Origin: Chitinophaga agri
GTDB lineage: Bacteria; Bacteroidota; Bacteroidia; Chitinophagales; Chitinophagaceae
Assembly: GCF_010093065.1 (NCBI RefSeq)
Contig: NZ_CP048113.1
Coordinates: 3,844,001 to 3,908,000, forward strand
Length of the DNA: 64,000 nt
Direction: 5' to 3'
In this document: positions 1 through 9,807 of the stretch, in pieces
Position numbering within the stretch: position 1 is the first letter of the stretch
Layout: each line of letters begins with the position of its first letter
Notes under the pieces: model-generated
What the model saw: only the letters and a program-made list of their open reading frames with translations
Databases searched by the model: none
What the model was told of the DNA's origin: nothing
Position numbers and translations under genes: made by a program

Positions 1-2093
1 TCGGTTGTCACCCTTCTGTATACGTCAATGGAACCTGATAAGCGGCCTTTGAACATGCTGTAGTCCACACCGATGTTATACTCCGCTTTCTTTTCCCATT
101 TCAGGTTCGGATTAGGGTTCTTGTTGGGACCATATGTCTGGCGCCAGATACCATCGGGATTGATGTAGGTACCGCCTTTTCCCATGGTAACCAGTGAGCT
201 GTAGTTATCAATACCTGAGTTACCAGTGACACCATAACCTGCTCTCAGTTTCAGGTCATCGATAAAGGTCACTTCACTCATGAAGTCTTCCTTGCTCAGG
301 TTCCATCCGATGGAAGCAGCAGGGAAGTTTCCCCATTTGTTGTTCACACCAAAGCGGGAAGAACCTTCACGGCGCAATATTAAACTTGCGAGGTATTTAT
401 CTTTATAGGAGTAGTTCACCCTGCCGAAGAATGCGATCAGTGTGTTATCATTTTTATAGCTTTCCATCTTGGCTTTACCTAATCCAAGCTGAATACCATC
501 TTCCAGGTTATTTTCTTCCAGCAGGTCATTTACAAAGCCATAGTTACTGGCATTAAAGCCCTGGTTCACTTCATAACGGTAGCTGTAACCGGCGATCGCG
601 GTGATGTTATGATCGTCGTGCACGCGGATATTATATTCGAGTGTAGGCTCTACTGCGTATTTAATTTTCAGCTCACTGTTCTGAGAAGCAAAACCGGAAG
701 ACTGATAATCTTCTACCGATGATTCAGATGCTAATTGTCTGTAGGCACCATCGATATAACTATCACGTTGTACAGAACCAAACAGGGATGCTCTGAGGCC
801 TTTCACCATGTCCAGCGATACCTTTGCATCACCGGAAGTTGTTTGCTGCTGGCGCCTGTTAGTTTCCTGGTGTAAACGGGCCAGTTCGTTGGTACTGGTG
901 CGTTCAAAGTACCAGGTACCATCGTCATTCCATGGAGAGTAGGTGGGGTTGAATGTATAATATCCCTGCAGGGCGCCACCGCCACCCAGGAGGTCTGCTT
1001 TATTGAAGTTGCTGGCCAGGTTGAACTGCGCACTCAGTTTGTCGTTCAGACCTCTGGTATTGAGACTCAGACGGCCGCCATACTGCTGACGCGTATTGGC
1101 TTTCATAATACCCTGCAGGTCCTGGTAGTAAACACTGGCACGATACGTTGTACTTTCATTACCACCGGAGAATGACAGGTTATGATTCTGTGTAAGATTG
1201 CCATGATCTACAAGCAGGTCTACAAAATCAGTACGATGGCCTTTATCGGTAGCGATGATCTCGCCACTGGCCAGCTTCGCCGCGTATTGATCGGGCGTCA
1301 GAAATTTCGGACGACGCTGTACAAACTCCTTACGTACATAACTGTTGTAATCTACACGGGTAGGGCCAGATTTACCACGTTTGGTGGTAATTAATATTAC
1401 ACCACCGTTGGCCTGTGTACCGTAAATAGCTGCAGCAGAACCATCTTTCAGTACAGAGATGGAAGCAATATCATCCTGTTGTAACAGATCCAGGTTACCA
1501 CCCGGAATACCATCGATGACAACCAGAGGAGAAGAACTACCAGTCAGGGATGTTACACCGCGCAACTGCAGGGTGACACCTGAATTCGGGTTTGTTCCCC
1601 CCTGGCGGGTGATCTGTAAACCGGCTACTTTACCCTGTACAAGGTCCATAGCATTACGCGCACCACTCTGACGGAATTCTTCAGCATTGATGGAGGTCAC
1701 TGCGGAAGTCACTTCAGATTTCTTTTGTGTACCGTAACCTACAACGACAACATCTTTCAATGCTGTCACATCGGGCGGCAAACTCACATTCGTTGCACCC
1801 GCAGTACTGATCTGCTGTTCTGTTCTTTTATATCCGACGAAAGTAAAAATCAATGTAGTGGCACTATCTGGTGCTTCCAGTTTATAGGTACCATCAGGAC
1901 CGGTCTGTGTCCCTTTGCTGGTACCTTTGACCTGAACGGTGACGCCCGGCAATGGTGTGTTTCCCTGCGCATCAGTAACTTTACCGGTGATGGTCCGGTT
2001 TTGGGCAACGGCCATCAGCGACAGGAATAACATCCCTAAGCTGTACAGGCCCACCCGGGTAACAAATGACAACCCTCTCTTCATATATTTCAT
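1..2093 (-). CDS. SusC/RagA-family TonB-dependent outer-membrane receptor, 3' part outside window
   Basis: Outer-membrane receptor expected to import oligosaccharides or other nutrients with a SusD lipoprotein partner, which would lie beyond the left edge. The reading frame is open from an ATG at 2093 (N-terminus MKYMKRGLSFVTR) to base 1, giving about 697 residues of a normally ~1000-residue protein. Visible in order: signal peptide ending near AVAQ, a carboxypeptidase-regulatory-like domain (ITGKVTDAQGNTPLPGV), a TonB-box-like region (DVVVVGYGTQKKSEVT), the plug domain with the SusC-type segment LRGVTSLTGSSSPLVVIDG, and the start of the beta-barrel. It has no STN domain, so it is probably not directly coupled to an ECF/FecR pair, unlike the receptor at 6184-9807. 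The inner ATG at 2084 is an alternative start. Confidence 0.93.
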   Translation of the reverse strand, partial: MKYMKRGLSFVTRVGLYSLGMLFLSLMAVAQNRTITGKVTDAQGNTPLPGVTVQVKGTSKGTQTGPDGTYKLEAPDSATTLIFTFVGYKRTEQQISTAGATNVSLPPDVTALKDVVVVGYGTQKKSEVTSAVTSINAEEFRQSGARNAMDLVQGKVAGLQITRQGGTNPNSGVTLQLRGVTSLTGSSSPLVVIDGIPGGNLDLLQQDDIASISVLKDGSAAAIYGTQANGGVILITTKRGKSGPTRVDYNSYVRKEFVQRRPKFLTPDQYAAKLASGEIIATDKGHRTDFVDLLVDHGNLTQNHNLSFSGGNESTTYRASVYYQDLQGIMKANTRQQYGGRLSLNTRGLNDKLSAQFNLASNFNKADLLGGGGALQGYYTFNPTYSPWNDDGTWYFERTSTNELARLHQETNRRQQQTTSGDAKVSLDMVKGLRASLFGSVQRDSYIDGAYRQLASESSVEDYQSSGFASQNSELKIKYAVEPTLEYNIRVHDDHNITAIAGYSYRYEVNQGFNASNYGFVNDLLEENNLEDGIQLGLGKAKMESYKNDNTLIAFFGRVNYSYKDKYLASLILRREGSSRFGVNNKWGNFPAASIGWNLSKEDFMSEVTFIDDLKLRAGYGVTGNSGIDNYSSLVTMGKGGTYINPDGIWRQTYGPNKNPNPNLKWEKKAEYNIGVDYSMFKGRLSGSIDVYRRVTT

Positions 2094-2716
2094 TTTTGAT
2101 AATAAAGCAGCGTATCTGGCAATACGGGCCCATTACCCCGCCACACATGACACGGCGGAGTTTGAAACATGCGTTTCCCTATCTCATTACTGATATGTAA
2201 TGAAAAATTGAGTTAATACAATCCCCTTACACTGCCTGTCGGCAGTTGTACGGGATCAAACATTTCCTTAAGCTAAAGCAGGAAATAAGTTCGCTTAGTT
2301 TTTCGCAATGATCCTGGTTCCGTTCAACAGTTTTTTAACAAGTGAAACTATTTTGTTCAATAACGTATTTATATTCTTAGACTAACACTCACTGGTTCAT
2401 TCAATAAAGCGCTGGTCCGCTGATTTTACATGACAATTATATAGTTTTCCAGACAGCCTTCTCTTCAATAAAATTGGCACAGCTATCAATGGTAAAAATA
2501 TAGACTTTTTCAACAAACCAAAATATTAACAGGTGCTTTTAATTTACGTTAACAATATTAAAAATCCATTAACAGTTAACAAGTTATCAAAACTACCTGT
2601 ATAAGTATCTACATATTTGTCAACAGTGTTAACCTGGCCATATCCACTACTTTTTCAAGTACAGCACAGTAAATTACCGCGATCAATCTTTCTGTATATT
2701 TTAACAGAATAATGCC
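2094..2716. other. AT-rich intergenic stretch with no gene
   Basis: This 623-base stretch between the first SusC start and the DinB-like gene has no credible reading frame. It is strongly AT-rich and contains a cluster of TTAACA/GTTAAC motifs between about 2526 and 2706, including perfect GTTAAC palindromes at 2548, 2575 and 2628. It must hold the promoter of the leftward SusC gene, but I could not place one with confidence. Confidence 0.6.
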
Positions 2717-3214
2717 TTATGCCTGTAAGATCTTAACAGTAACGAGCAACTGGCCGGTATGTCTCATGGTATGTTCCGCAGCATGAAATAATAAACCGAT
2801 CACAGTAGAAGGCAACTGTTTTCTTCCTACACCACGAAATGCGGTCAGTGTACTTTCATCTGTTGTTTTTAGTTTACTGATCGCCTTACTGATCTGTTCA
2901 TCCAAAGCAGATAGAAGTGTGTCTACTGTCACATCACGAGGTGTTTTTTCTCCAGCCAGATAGTCAAGTTGTACTGATGACAGTGATTGCTGGTCTGCAT
3001 AGGTGAACAATCTGTCGAGCACTCCTGTGATATGCCGCAGGTGAAATCCAACAGATGCCACACCCACGGGTTGCTCCCACAACAGTGCATCCGGAAATCC
3101 ACTCAGCATGGTATGTATTTCTTCCTGTGCCTGTAACAGCGCATGTGCTACAGGCTGCAACAACGCAGGGACTTCAGGAACAGGGCCCCGCATCCAGAAT
3201 TCTGGTAGAGACAT
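2717..3214 (-). CDS. DinB-like (DinB_2 superfamily) four-helix protein
   Basis: 165 residues from the preferred start MSLPEFWMRG at 3214. DinB-superfamily proteins are four-helix bundles that bind a divalent metal through histidines; many are thiol-dependent transferases or uncharacterised damage-inducible proteins. Visible metal-ligand candidates are the His of FHLRHITGVLDRL in the middle and the pair in FHAAEHTMRHTGQ near the C-terminus, the usual DinB spacing. A longer frame reaches 3331, but its first codons lie inside the terminator hairpin of the preceding gene, and the added residues do not look like a DinB N-terminus. It follows the sialidase-fold gene on the same strand beyond that terminator, so it is probably a separate transcription unit. 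Substrate unknown. Confidence 0.8.
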   Translation of the reverse strand: MSLPEFWMRGPVPEVPALLQPVAHALLQAQEEIHTMLSGFPDALLWEQPVGVASVGFHLRHITGVLDRLFTYADQQSLSSVQLDYLAGEKTPRDVTVDTLLSALDEQISKAISKLKTTDESTLTAFRGVGRKQLPSTVIGLLFHAAEHTMRHTGQLLVTVKILQA

Positions 3215-3315
3215 CTCCAACGGTTTTATGATGACGATCGGTAAAAGACAACTGAAGGTACAATACAAAACATTGTCTACAGTATGCCTACTATCTATAC
3301 GCATCGCTTCTATTA

Positions 3316-3353
3316 ACAAAAACGAGGCCATCCGTATGTGACAGGTGGCCTCG
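3316..3353 (-). terminator. Rho-independent terminator after the sialidase-fold gene
   Basis: Perfect 8-bp stem CGAGGCCA (3323-3330) with TGGCCTCG (3346-3353). Read on the minus strand it is followed by a T-run (TTTTTG). It lies 28 bases past the stop of the gene ending at 3381 and closes that polysaccharide-utilisation operon. Confidence 0.85.
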
Positions 3354-3380
3354 TGCTGTTTATTCGCTGAATCTGAGTTA

Positions 3381-4418
3381 TTATTTTAATTTCAGTACGA
3401 CATGCCTGATATTTTTTCTGTCGTAGGTGTATGTGATGTGCAACAGACCGTCCTTTGTTTGTATGACTGCCGGATAACTAAATTCTCCTTTAGGTGCTTT
3501 TACCAGTTCATATACATCTTTCCAGTGTTCTCCGTCTTTTGAGATAGCGGCCCTCAGTTCATTCCTTCCGTTCCACCAGTCTTTGCCCGATACGGCGGGA
3601 TTGTAGATCAGCACCTGCAGACCTTTACTGGTCGTCACTGCATCGATACCCGAATTAGGATTTAACATGGCCTGTCGGGTCAGTGGAGACCAGGTAAGGC
3701 CATTATCGGCTGACCAGGTTTGCACGATCACATTTTGTCTGCTGCGGCAAAGCATCTGAATACGTTTACCGGAATGAAACAGTGCAGCAGGCTGTATTAC
3801 GCCAAACGTATCACAATCTATTGCTACACGCTTCCAGTGATGCCCGGTGCTATCAGACAATTCCACATGGATATGCCATTCCTTCTCATCCAGGCTCTCG
3901 GTGCTGGAAGGATGTAAGAGAGTGCCGTCGGCCAGTTGCACCGGCTTATTCTTGATCGGACCGAGTATATTATCGGGCAGCCGTTCCGGCGCAGACCATG
4001 TATAGCCGTTGTCCGTACTGGAGATCATCATGCCCCACCATTCTCTTGGATTAGGACCTACTTTGTAAAACAGTAATATTCTTCCTTCTGCTGTTGTGAA
4101 CAATACAGGATTCCAGGCTGCAAAGCGGGCGGTATCGTTGATGACGCCACTGGCTACCTGCACAGGGGCGGCCCATTTGCCCGCATGAAAACGGGCGGTG
4201 TAGATGCAGACGTCAGGAGCACTTTCCCGGCTGCCGCCAAACCAGGAGGCCAGCAGATCGCCGTCTGGCAATTCAGTAATGGTAGAAGCATGCGCCGCGG
4301 GTACCGGCGGATTGTTCATAATAAACTGTTCACTGACAAGGGTTGCTTTACGCTGTGCGTTTACGGCCAGTAGTGTGGTCACTACCAGCATTGCCGTAAG
4401 TATGTACTTTTTCATCAT
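3381..4418 (-). CDS. BNR-repeat sialidase-fold glycoside hydrolase, exported
   Basis: 345 residues with a signal peptide (MMKKYILTAMLVVTTLLAVNAQ). Three Asp-box/BNR turns are visible (STDNGYTWS, SADNGLTWS, SKDGEHWKD), giving a six-bladed propeller of the sialidase superfamily. The motif ASWFGGSRE in the first blade and the closing SYPAVIQTKDGLLHITYTYDR are typical of the Bacteroidota BNR_2 group usually annotated as exo-alpha-sialidase. The substrate cannot be fixed from sequence: this group also includes enzymes acting on other exposed sugars. It is the last gene of the sigma/FecR/SusC/SusD locus and is separated from susD by a very long hairpin, suggesting a different expression level. It may be periplasmic, since no lipobox is seen. 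Confidence 0.82.
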   Translation of the reverse strand: MMKKYILTAMLVVTTLLAVNAQRKATLVSEQFIMNNPPVPAAHASTITELPDGDLLASWFGGSRESAPDVCIYTARFHAGKWAAPVQVASGVINDTARFAAWNPVLFTTAEGRILLFYKVGPNPREWWGMMISSTDNGYTWSAPERLPDNILGPIKNKPVQLADGTLLHPSSTESLDEKEWHIHVELSDSTGHHWKRVAIDCDTFGVIQPAALFHSGKRIQMLCRSRQNVIVQTWSADNGLTWSPLTRQAMLNPNSGIDAVTTSKGLQVLIYNPAVSGKDWWNGRNELRAAISKDGEHWKDVYELVKAPKGEFSYPAVIQTKDGLLHITYTYDRKNIRHVVLKLK

Positions 4419-4438
4419 ATGAGACCTGTATAAATTGG

Positions 4439-4486
4439 CAAGGCCACAAAGATAACAATGAATGCCATTGTTAGCTTTGTGGCCTT
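4439..4486 (-). other. Long intercistronic hairpin between susD and the sialidase-fold gene
   Basis: Outer 13-bp stem CAAGGCCACAAAG (4439-4451) with CTTTGTGGCCTTG (4474-4486), one A/G mismatch, then an inner 8-bp stem TAACAATG (4453-4460) with CATTGTTA (4465-4472) around a 4-base loop. It is almost perfect over 22 pairs. No T-run follows on the minus strand, so it looks more like an mRNA-stabilising, processing or attenuating structure than a simple terminator. Confidence 0.8.
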
Positions 4487-4523
4487 GCCCCCCATCTAAA
4501 TTATAATTCTTAAATCCTGTCTG

Positions 4524-6155
4524 TTATTCTCCCATCCAGAAAATTTTTGTGTCCCGATGATCTTTGTCTCTAACATCTTTGTAGCTGGAGTTATAAGCCA
4601 CCTCACTCGCAGGATACATAAACCTGGTTGGAGGCAGTTCGTAACCCGGACGTGTAGATGGAATCACCGTAATACGCGGATAACCGGTACGACGGTATTC
4701 AGCCCATGCCTGACGACCCTGCAATACGTTGAAGTGGAGCCACTTCTGCGTGTATATCTTCTCCAGTCTGGCCTCGGAATTGCCGGTGTAGGCAATACTT
4801 GGCTGTAAGAGGAAGGTAGAAACCGTTGCAGTAGAAGGCTGTGTCAGCGGCTCGATCTGGTTATTATTAATATTGTGCAGGAAGTTCATGAAAGCAATTG
4901 CCTGACGAATAGCCAGTTCATAACTATTCTGTGCAGTTCCTCCTGTTAAGCCCCAGCGTTCAAATGCTTCCGCTTTCAGGAAGTTTACTTCAGGCGCTGA
5001 CATATAGATACCTGGGAGTTTTGCGTTGGTCAGGTAAGTAGTAGAATCCCAGATGGCATAGTTGTTAACACTATCTGCCTGGTTTACTTCTGTCTGGCTC
5101 ATCGCGCGGTACCATCTGTTTGGCGTACCATCGTTACGGGTATTCTTATCAAACATGAAAGGAATACGCGGATCGTTTGCAGGTATCATCACATTATTCA
5201 GCATATACTCAGGCGCCATTTGTGCCCTGATCTGTCTGAACGCATCGGATGGCTGGTTGTTGTAGTTTGTCAGCTGATACAACAGGATATCCGTGTTAGC
5301 AGGATTATAGTTATCACCAACACCGTCACCATCTACCAGTGGATACAGGATCGGATTGCTCAGGATCTCCTGTATTTCAGTTTTTGCTCTTGCCTCATCT
5401 ACATCAACTCTGGAGACACGCATCAGATAACGTAAACGGATAGAGTTTACGTAACGGCGCCATTTATCGATACTACCTTTCATCAGATAGTCCTGTGCGC
5501 TGAAAGAAGCAGCAGCAACAGCATTTGGTGTAGTAGCGGTAAACCAGTCAGCGATATCTTTCAGGCCGATCAGCACACTATCATATAGCTGTTTCTGATT
5601 CTGGAAAGCAGCGTTGGAGATGGTGTTGCTCATATCGAGTGAACCTGCCTGTGTGTAAGGGATGTCACCGAACAGATCGATCATCTGTGCAGTCTGGTCC
5701 AGTAACAGCGCCTTACCCGCCATCATGAAGATGGTGAAGTTTGGACGCTCATCGAGTGGCAGATTGCTATACAGGCGCTGCATAGTACGATACTGTGCCA
5801 TCACCCCGTTACCAGTGTTATAGTTGATATCGGTACTCTGGTTGCTTGGCGTGTAGTAGTCGTTCCACAGTGCTTCCACCGGGTTTACCGTCTGGATCCA
5901 GCGCTCTTCCTTGTTATCGCAGGCAGCGGTCTGGCAGTAGGCAGCACACATAGGGAGGACGATCTCGCGCATTTCCGTATAGTTCGGCCTTGCACGGTTA
6001 TTGTCCAGTATAGAGGAAAAAAGTTTTTCGATGGTAGGGTTTGTGGTCTTATCAGGATCCACATAGTAATCATCAAGCTGACTGTTACATCCCGCAACAC
6101 CGATGGTCAGCGCGATAAAACAACCTATTTTAATTAATGTTTTTTTCATAATCAT
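4524..6155 (-). CDS. SusD-like outer-membrane lipoprotein (SusD/RagB, SusD-like_2 type)
   Basis: 543 residues (541 if the second Met is used). Surface glycan-binding partner of the SusC receptor encoded directly upstream, forming the lid of the SusCD importer. The N-terminus is a lipoprotein signal with lipobox GVAGC, followed by CNSQLDDYYVDPDKT, the usual start of the SusD-like_2 family with helical TPR-like repeats. Other family hallmarks are NPVEALWNDYYT near residue 100, GDIPYTQ in the middle and the C-terminal region RFMYPASEVAYNSSY. The start at 6155 lies 28 bases after the susC stop, so the two are co-transcribed. Bound substrate unknown. Confidence 0.92.
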   Translation of the reverse strand: MIMKKTLIKIGCFIALTIGVAGCNSQLDDYYVDPDKTTNPTIEKLFSSILDNNRARPNYTEMREIVLPMCAAYCQTAACDNKEERWIQTVNPVEALWNDYYTPSNQSTDINYNTGNGVMAQYRTMQRLYSNLPLDERPNFTIFMMAGKALLLDQTAQMIDLFGDIPYTQAGSLDMSNTISNAAFQNQKQLYDSVLIGLKDIADWFTATTPNAVAAASFSAQDYLMKGSIDKWRRYVNSIRLRYLMRVSRVDVDEARAKTEIQEILSNPILYPLVDGDGVGDNYNPANTDILLYQLTNYNNQPSDAFRQIRAQMAPEYMLNNVMIPANDPRIPFMFDKNTRNDGTPNRWYRAMSQTEVNQADSVNNYAIWDSTTYLTNAKLPGIYMSAPEVNFLKAEAFERWGLTGGTAQNSYELAIRQAIAFMNFLHNINNNQIEPLTQPSTATVSTFLLQPSIAYTGNSEARLEKIYTQKWLHFNVLQGRQAWAEYRRTGYPRITVIPSTRPGYELPPTRFMYPASEVAYNSSYKDVRDKDHRDTKIFWMGE

Positions 6156-6183
6156 AACTGTTATAACAAGTCACATTTATTAA

Positions 6184-9100
6184 TTAGAAGCTGGCGTTAA
6201 GACTGAATCCATAGCTACGGGTTGCACCGGAAGAACCTTCATCAATACCCTGTTTCAACCAGCTGCTACCCATTGGTGCTTCCGGATCCAGGTTCTTCAT
6301 GGTTCTGTATATATACAGGAGGTTTCTTCCGATCAGGGACAGACGCAGGCTCTGCAGGTGTAATTTAGAGGCTGTTGTTTTTGGTATGCTATAGCTCAAT
6401 ACTACCTCACGCAGTTTCGCGTAGTCATTCTTTGAGATCGCTGGCTCGTTCCATGCGTTCACCGCATCGCCGAACATGTTAATATAATAGTAACCTGCCT
6501 GGATCATCTTTGTATTCTTTTCGCCATTGGCAGTCACACCGTCGAGGATCATACCATCATGATACAGCGGGCCGTTGGGAGGAATAGAGCTGTGGCTTGG
6601 TAACTGTACCATCTGGTTCGCTGCATTCACATAGTATGGCAAACCACCGTTTTCTTCGTCACGACCTTTCAGCGTGCTCTTATACATACCAGCGTTCGTC
6701 ATGTACTTCATTGGCGTAGATACGATCTTACCACCGAAACGGTAGTCGATCATAAAGTCCAGTGTCAGGTTATGATAGCTGATAGTGTTGGCAAAACCAC
6801 CCACGATCTTAGGTAACAGGTTACCCATTTTCTCGTATTTGGTGATGTCAATTTCATACAGTCCCTGTGCGTTGATAATAAAGTTTCCTTTATCATCTGT
6901 TTTACGTGGGAACATGTAGATATTACCGATAGGTTGTCCTTTCTCTGCTACTACCTTCAGACCGTTTCTTGCAGCGTACAACATGACGATCTGCTCGATA
7001 CCTTCTGTCAGCTGATTTACTTTGGATACGCTGTGTGCGAAGTTCAGACGGGTGTTCCACACCAGCTTATTCTTCACCGGAGTAGCTGTTAATGCTACCT
7101 CGAGACCCGTACTCTGTAATTCACCAACGTTAGTGATCCTGGTTTTAGCACCGTTACTTACCGCAACGTTCAGACGCATTAACAGGTCTGTTACTTTACT
7201 GCTGTAGTAAGAGATGTCGAAACCGATACGGCTATCCAGCATTTTTACTTCGGTACCAAACTCCATTTCTGTCTTCTTCTCTGACTTCAGTCCTTCGTTA
7301 CCGTAGTCGCTCTGCGCAACCAGCAGTGGAACAGATCCGGTTGTCGTAGAAATTGGCTTCTGGGTATAAGTAACGTTAGACTCGAATGGAGGAGGTGCGT
7401 TACCTACGAGACCATAAGAAGCACGAACCTTACCATAATTGAAGATCGTTGGCAGGCGGAATGCTTCGGTAAATACAAAGCTGGAGTTTACTGACGGATA
7501 GAAGTAGCTGTTATTACCGTGAGGGAGTGTAGATGAATACTCCTGACGAGCAGTACCTTCCAGGAACAGGTAGTTGTTATAGCTCAGGTTCATGATACCC
7601 AGGTAAGCATATTTAAATGCACCGCTACGACGTTCTGATGTATTCTGGATATTATAAGAGTTATTGATACTGAACCAGTTTGCAGTTACGAGACCACCAT
7701 TGGTCGCAGAAACCTGATCTGTATAGGTTTCTTTACGCGTCTGCATACCGGCACTCACGGAGTAACCAAAGGTTCTTGATTCCTCATCTCTTGCGAAGGT
7801 CAGTAACTGGTCGGTATATACAGTGCTGTACCTGCCTTTAGATACGGTATAACCACCGGTACTTCCACCTGTGTTGAAGGCGATCGGTTTTGTGTTATAC
7901 TGTTTATTCTCAGTGTTCACACTGGTGAAGTCATTACCGAGACGTGTACGGAACCGCAGACCTTTCGCTAAATCGACGTTCAGGGTTACGCTTGACAGCA
8001 AACGGTCCTGTTTTTCAACCTCCTGGTTACGCAACTGCTGCCAGAGGAAGTCCAGCAGGTCGGTAGCACGGATATTGTATTTCAGCGCTTCATCAGGGTT
8101 CAGCTGTGGCTGATCCCATGGAACGAACTGGTAGCCTTTGGTTGTTTTGTATTTGTCAAACACCACGGCCATATCTTCCGCACGGGAGAAGAATCCACCA
8201 TAGTTATTGAATATACGTCCCATCTGCATTGGCCTGTTGGTAACTTTCGTGTTTACATAACCACCCACAACATCCAGGCTGATCTTGTTATGTAATTTGA
8301 TAGTACTGTTCAGGTTGAAAGTATTACGCTGCTGATCACCACCGATCTGTACACCTTTGTAATCGCTACGGGTGTAAGAGAAGCGGTAATTTGCTTTTTC
8401 TGTCATATTCGAAAGGGATACATTCAAATTTGAATTGTATCCCTTCTGAAAGAGTTGATTATAGTTGTCGGGCTGGGGTGAATAAGCATGCATACTACCA
8501 TCCCACCAGGGCACCAGCTGACCTTCCATTTTTGGCCCAAACTGACCATAGGCCCTAAAATAAGGCCTTACTGTTCCGTCGGTTCCGATGGGGACCCAAC
8601 CTGCTGCGTTAGTATTTGCACCTGCAGATGTTCTGTCATAACCTGGTCCGTATACGTTTTGATATTCCGGAGCGAAAGCGACTCTTTCAGCAGTATGAGA
8701 GTAGTTCAGGTCTACACCCAGACCTCTTCCTTTCATACCTTTTTTGGTAGTGATTACCACCACACCACTCGCTGCATCAGAACCATACAGCGCAGTTGCA
8801 CTCGCACCTTTCAGTACAGTCAGACTTTCGATGTCCACAGGGTTGATATCGAGGATACCGTTACCACGGATACGGGTATCAGCCCAGTAGCCTTCGTTGT
8901 TAGTACCGGTAGCACCTTTTTCGTTATTGTTCCTGATCTGCACACCATCTACTACATACAGCGGCTGTGTATTATAGTTCAGGGAGTTCACACCACGGAT
9001 CTGTACGTTCACCGCGCTGGTTGCACCACCCGGAGCGGTAGTGATTTTCACACCGGCAGCTTTACCATACAATGCAGAAGCAAAGTTGGTCGCACCAGCA

Positions 9101-9807
9101 GCGTTGATCTGTTCGGAAGTGATAGTACTTACTGCGTATCCGAGAGCTTTTTGCTCTCTTTTGATACCCAGTGCAGTTACCACCACTTCATTCATCATTT
9201 TATCGTTTGGCTGAAGTGTAATAGTAATAGCGGTTTTACCATTTACAGGGATCTCCTGTGTTTTAAAACCTACATAAGACACTAACAGTACTGCATCATC
9301 CGGAACACTAATGGTGAATGCACCATTTTCATCCGTTGCTACCCCGTCGGAAGTCCCTTTGATCTTAACAGATGCACCGATCAGCGCTTCACCTGTCTGG
9401 TCCAATACTTTACCAGTTACTTTGATCGCCTTCAGCATAGCGCCTTTAGGCATGATCACGATCAGGTTGTTAGACAGTTCCTGATAGGTGAAACCGGAAT
9501 TATTCAGGATCAGATCCATTACAGTAGTGATCTGAGCATCTTTCACGTTAATATCTACTTTGCTATCGCTGGGAATGTTCCTGTTACTGAACATGAAGCG
9601 ATAATCGCTCTGGCTCTCGATTACAGTCAGCACTTTCTTAAATTCCACATCGCGGAGATTCAGTGTGATCTTCGTTGAGACAGTAGCATTTGCCAGTACA
9701 GTCAGACTAGTAGCAAGTACCAGCCCCAGCACCAGGTTCATAAGTAGCATTGGCTTTAAAAGCCCGTAAGGGATCTTTACGCCTCGGGGGCGTAGGATAG
9801 AAGTCAT
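6184..9807 (-). CDS. SusC-family TonB-dependent receptor with STN signalling domain
   Basis: 1207 residues. Order of domains: N-terminal signal region (hydrophobic about residues 18-40); an STN (secretin/TonB short N-terminal) domain about 45-115 (ITLNLRDVEFKKVLTVIESQSDYRFMF is its start); a carboxypeptidase-regulatory domain about 128-205; a TonB-box region near EVVVTALGIKRE; plug domain with LRGVNS-type segment VQIRGVNSLNYNTQPLYVVDG; and the 22-strand barrel to the aromatic C-terminus (GFSLNASF). The STN domain is the contact for a FecR anti-sigma factor, and the fecR and sigma genes lie immediately upstream on the same strand. Loading of this receptor should therefore induce the locus through the ECF sigma factor at 11278-11919. 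Partner SusD is encoded directly downstream. Confidence 0.94.
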   Translation of the reverse strand: MTSILRPRGVKIPYGLLKPMLLMNLVLGLVLATSLTVLANATVSTKITLNLRDVEFKKVLTVIESQSDYRFMFSNRNIPSDSKVDINVKDAQITTVMDLILNNSGFTYQELSNNLIVIMPKGAMLKAIKVTGKVLDQTGEALIGASVKIKGTSDGVATDENGAFTISVPDDAVLLVSYVGFKTQEIPVNGKTAITITLQPNDKMMNEVVVTALGIKREQKALGYAVSTITSEQINAAGATNFASALYGKAAGVKITTAPGGATSAVNVQIRGVNSLNYNTQPLYVVDGVQIRNNNEKGATGTNNEGYWADTRIRGNGILDINPVDIESLTVLKGASATALYGSDAASGVVVITTKKGMKGRGLGVDLNYSHTAERVAFAPEYQNVYGPGYDRTSAGANTNAAGWVPIGTDGTVRPYFRAYGQFGPKMEGQLVPWWDGSMHAYSPQPDNYNQLFQKGYNSNLNVSLSNMTEKANYRFSYTRSDYKGVQIGGDQQRNTFNLNSTIKLHNKISLDVVGGYVNTKVTNRPMQMGRIFNNYGGFFSRAEDMAVVFDKYKTTKGYQFVPWDQPQLNPDEALKYNIRATDLLDFLWQQLRNQEVEKQDRLLSSVTLNVDLAKGLRFRTRLGNDFTSVNTENKQYNTKPIAFNTGGSTGGYTVSKGRYSTVYTDQLLTFARDEESRTFGYSVSAGMQTRKETYTDQVSATNGGLVTANWFSINNSYNIQNTSERRSGAFKYAYLGIMNLSYNNYLFLEGTARQEYSSTLPHGNNSYFYPSVNSSFVFTEAFRLPTIFNYGKVRASYGLVGNAPPPFESNVTYTQKPISTTTGSVPLLVAQSDYGNEGLKSEKKTEMEFGTEVKMLDSRIGFDISYYSSKVTDLLMRLNVAVSNGAKTRITNVGELQSTGLEVALTATPVKNKLVWNTRLNFAHSVSKVNQLTEGIEQIVMLYAARNGLKVVAEKGQPIGNIYMFPRKTDDKGNFIINAQGLYEIDITKYEKMGNLLPKIVGGFANTISYHNLTLDFMIDYRFGGKIVSTPMKYMTNAGMYKSTLKGRDEENGGLPYYVNAANQMVQLPSHSSIPPNGPLYHDGMILDGVTANGEKNTKMIQAGYYYINMFGDAVNAWNEPAISKNDYAKLREVVLSYSIPKTTASKLHLQSLRLSLIGRNLLYIYRTMKNLDPEAPMGSSWLKQGIDEGSSGATRSYGFSLNASF

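Noticed and set aside
3215..3331. N-terminal extension of the DinB-like protein to 3331
   Set aside because: The extra codons run from inside the terminator hairpin of the upstream gene and do not resemble a DinB N-terminus.
8488..9285. 265-codon open frame on the plus strand
   Set aside because: It is antisense to the conserved N-terminal half of the SusC receptor, has Cys/Thr/Ser-rich composition without any recognisable domain, and is explained as a shadow frame.
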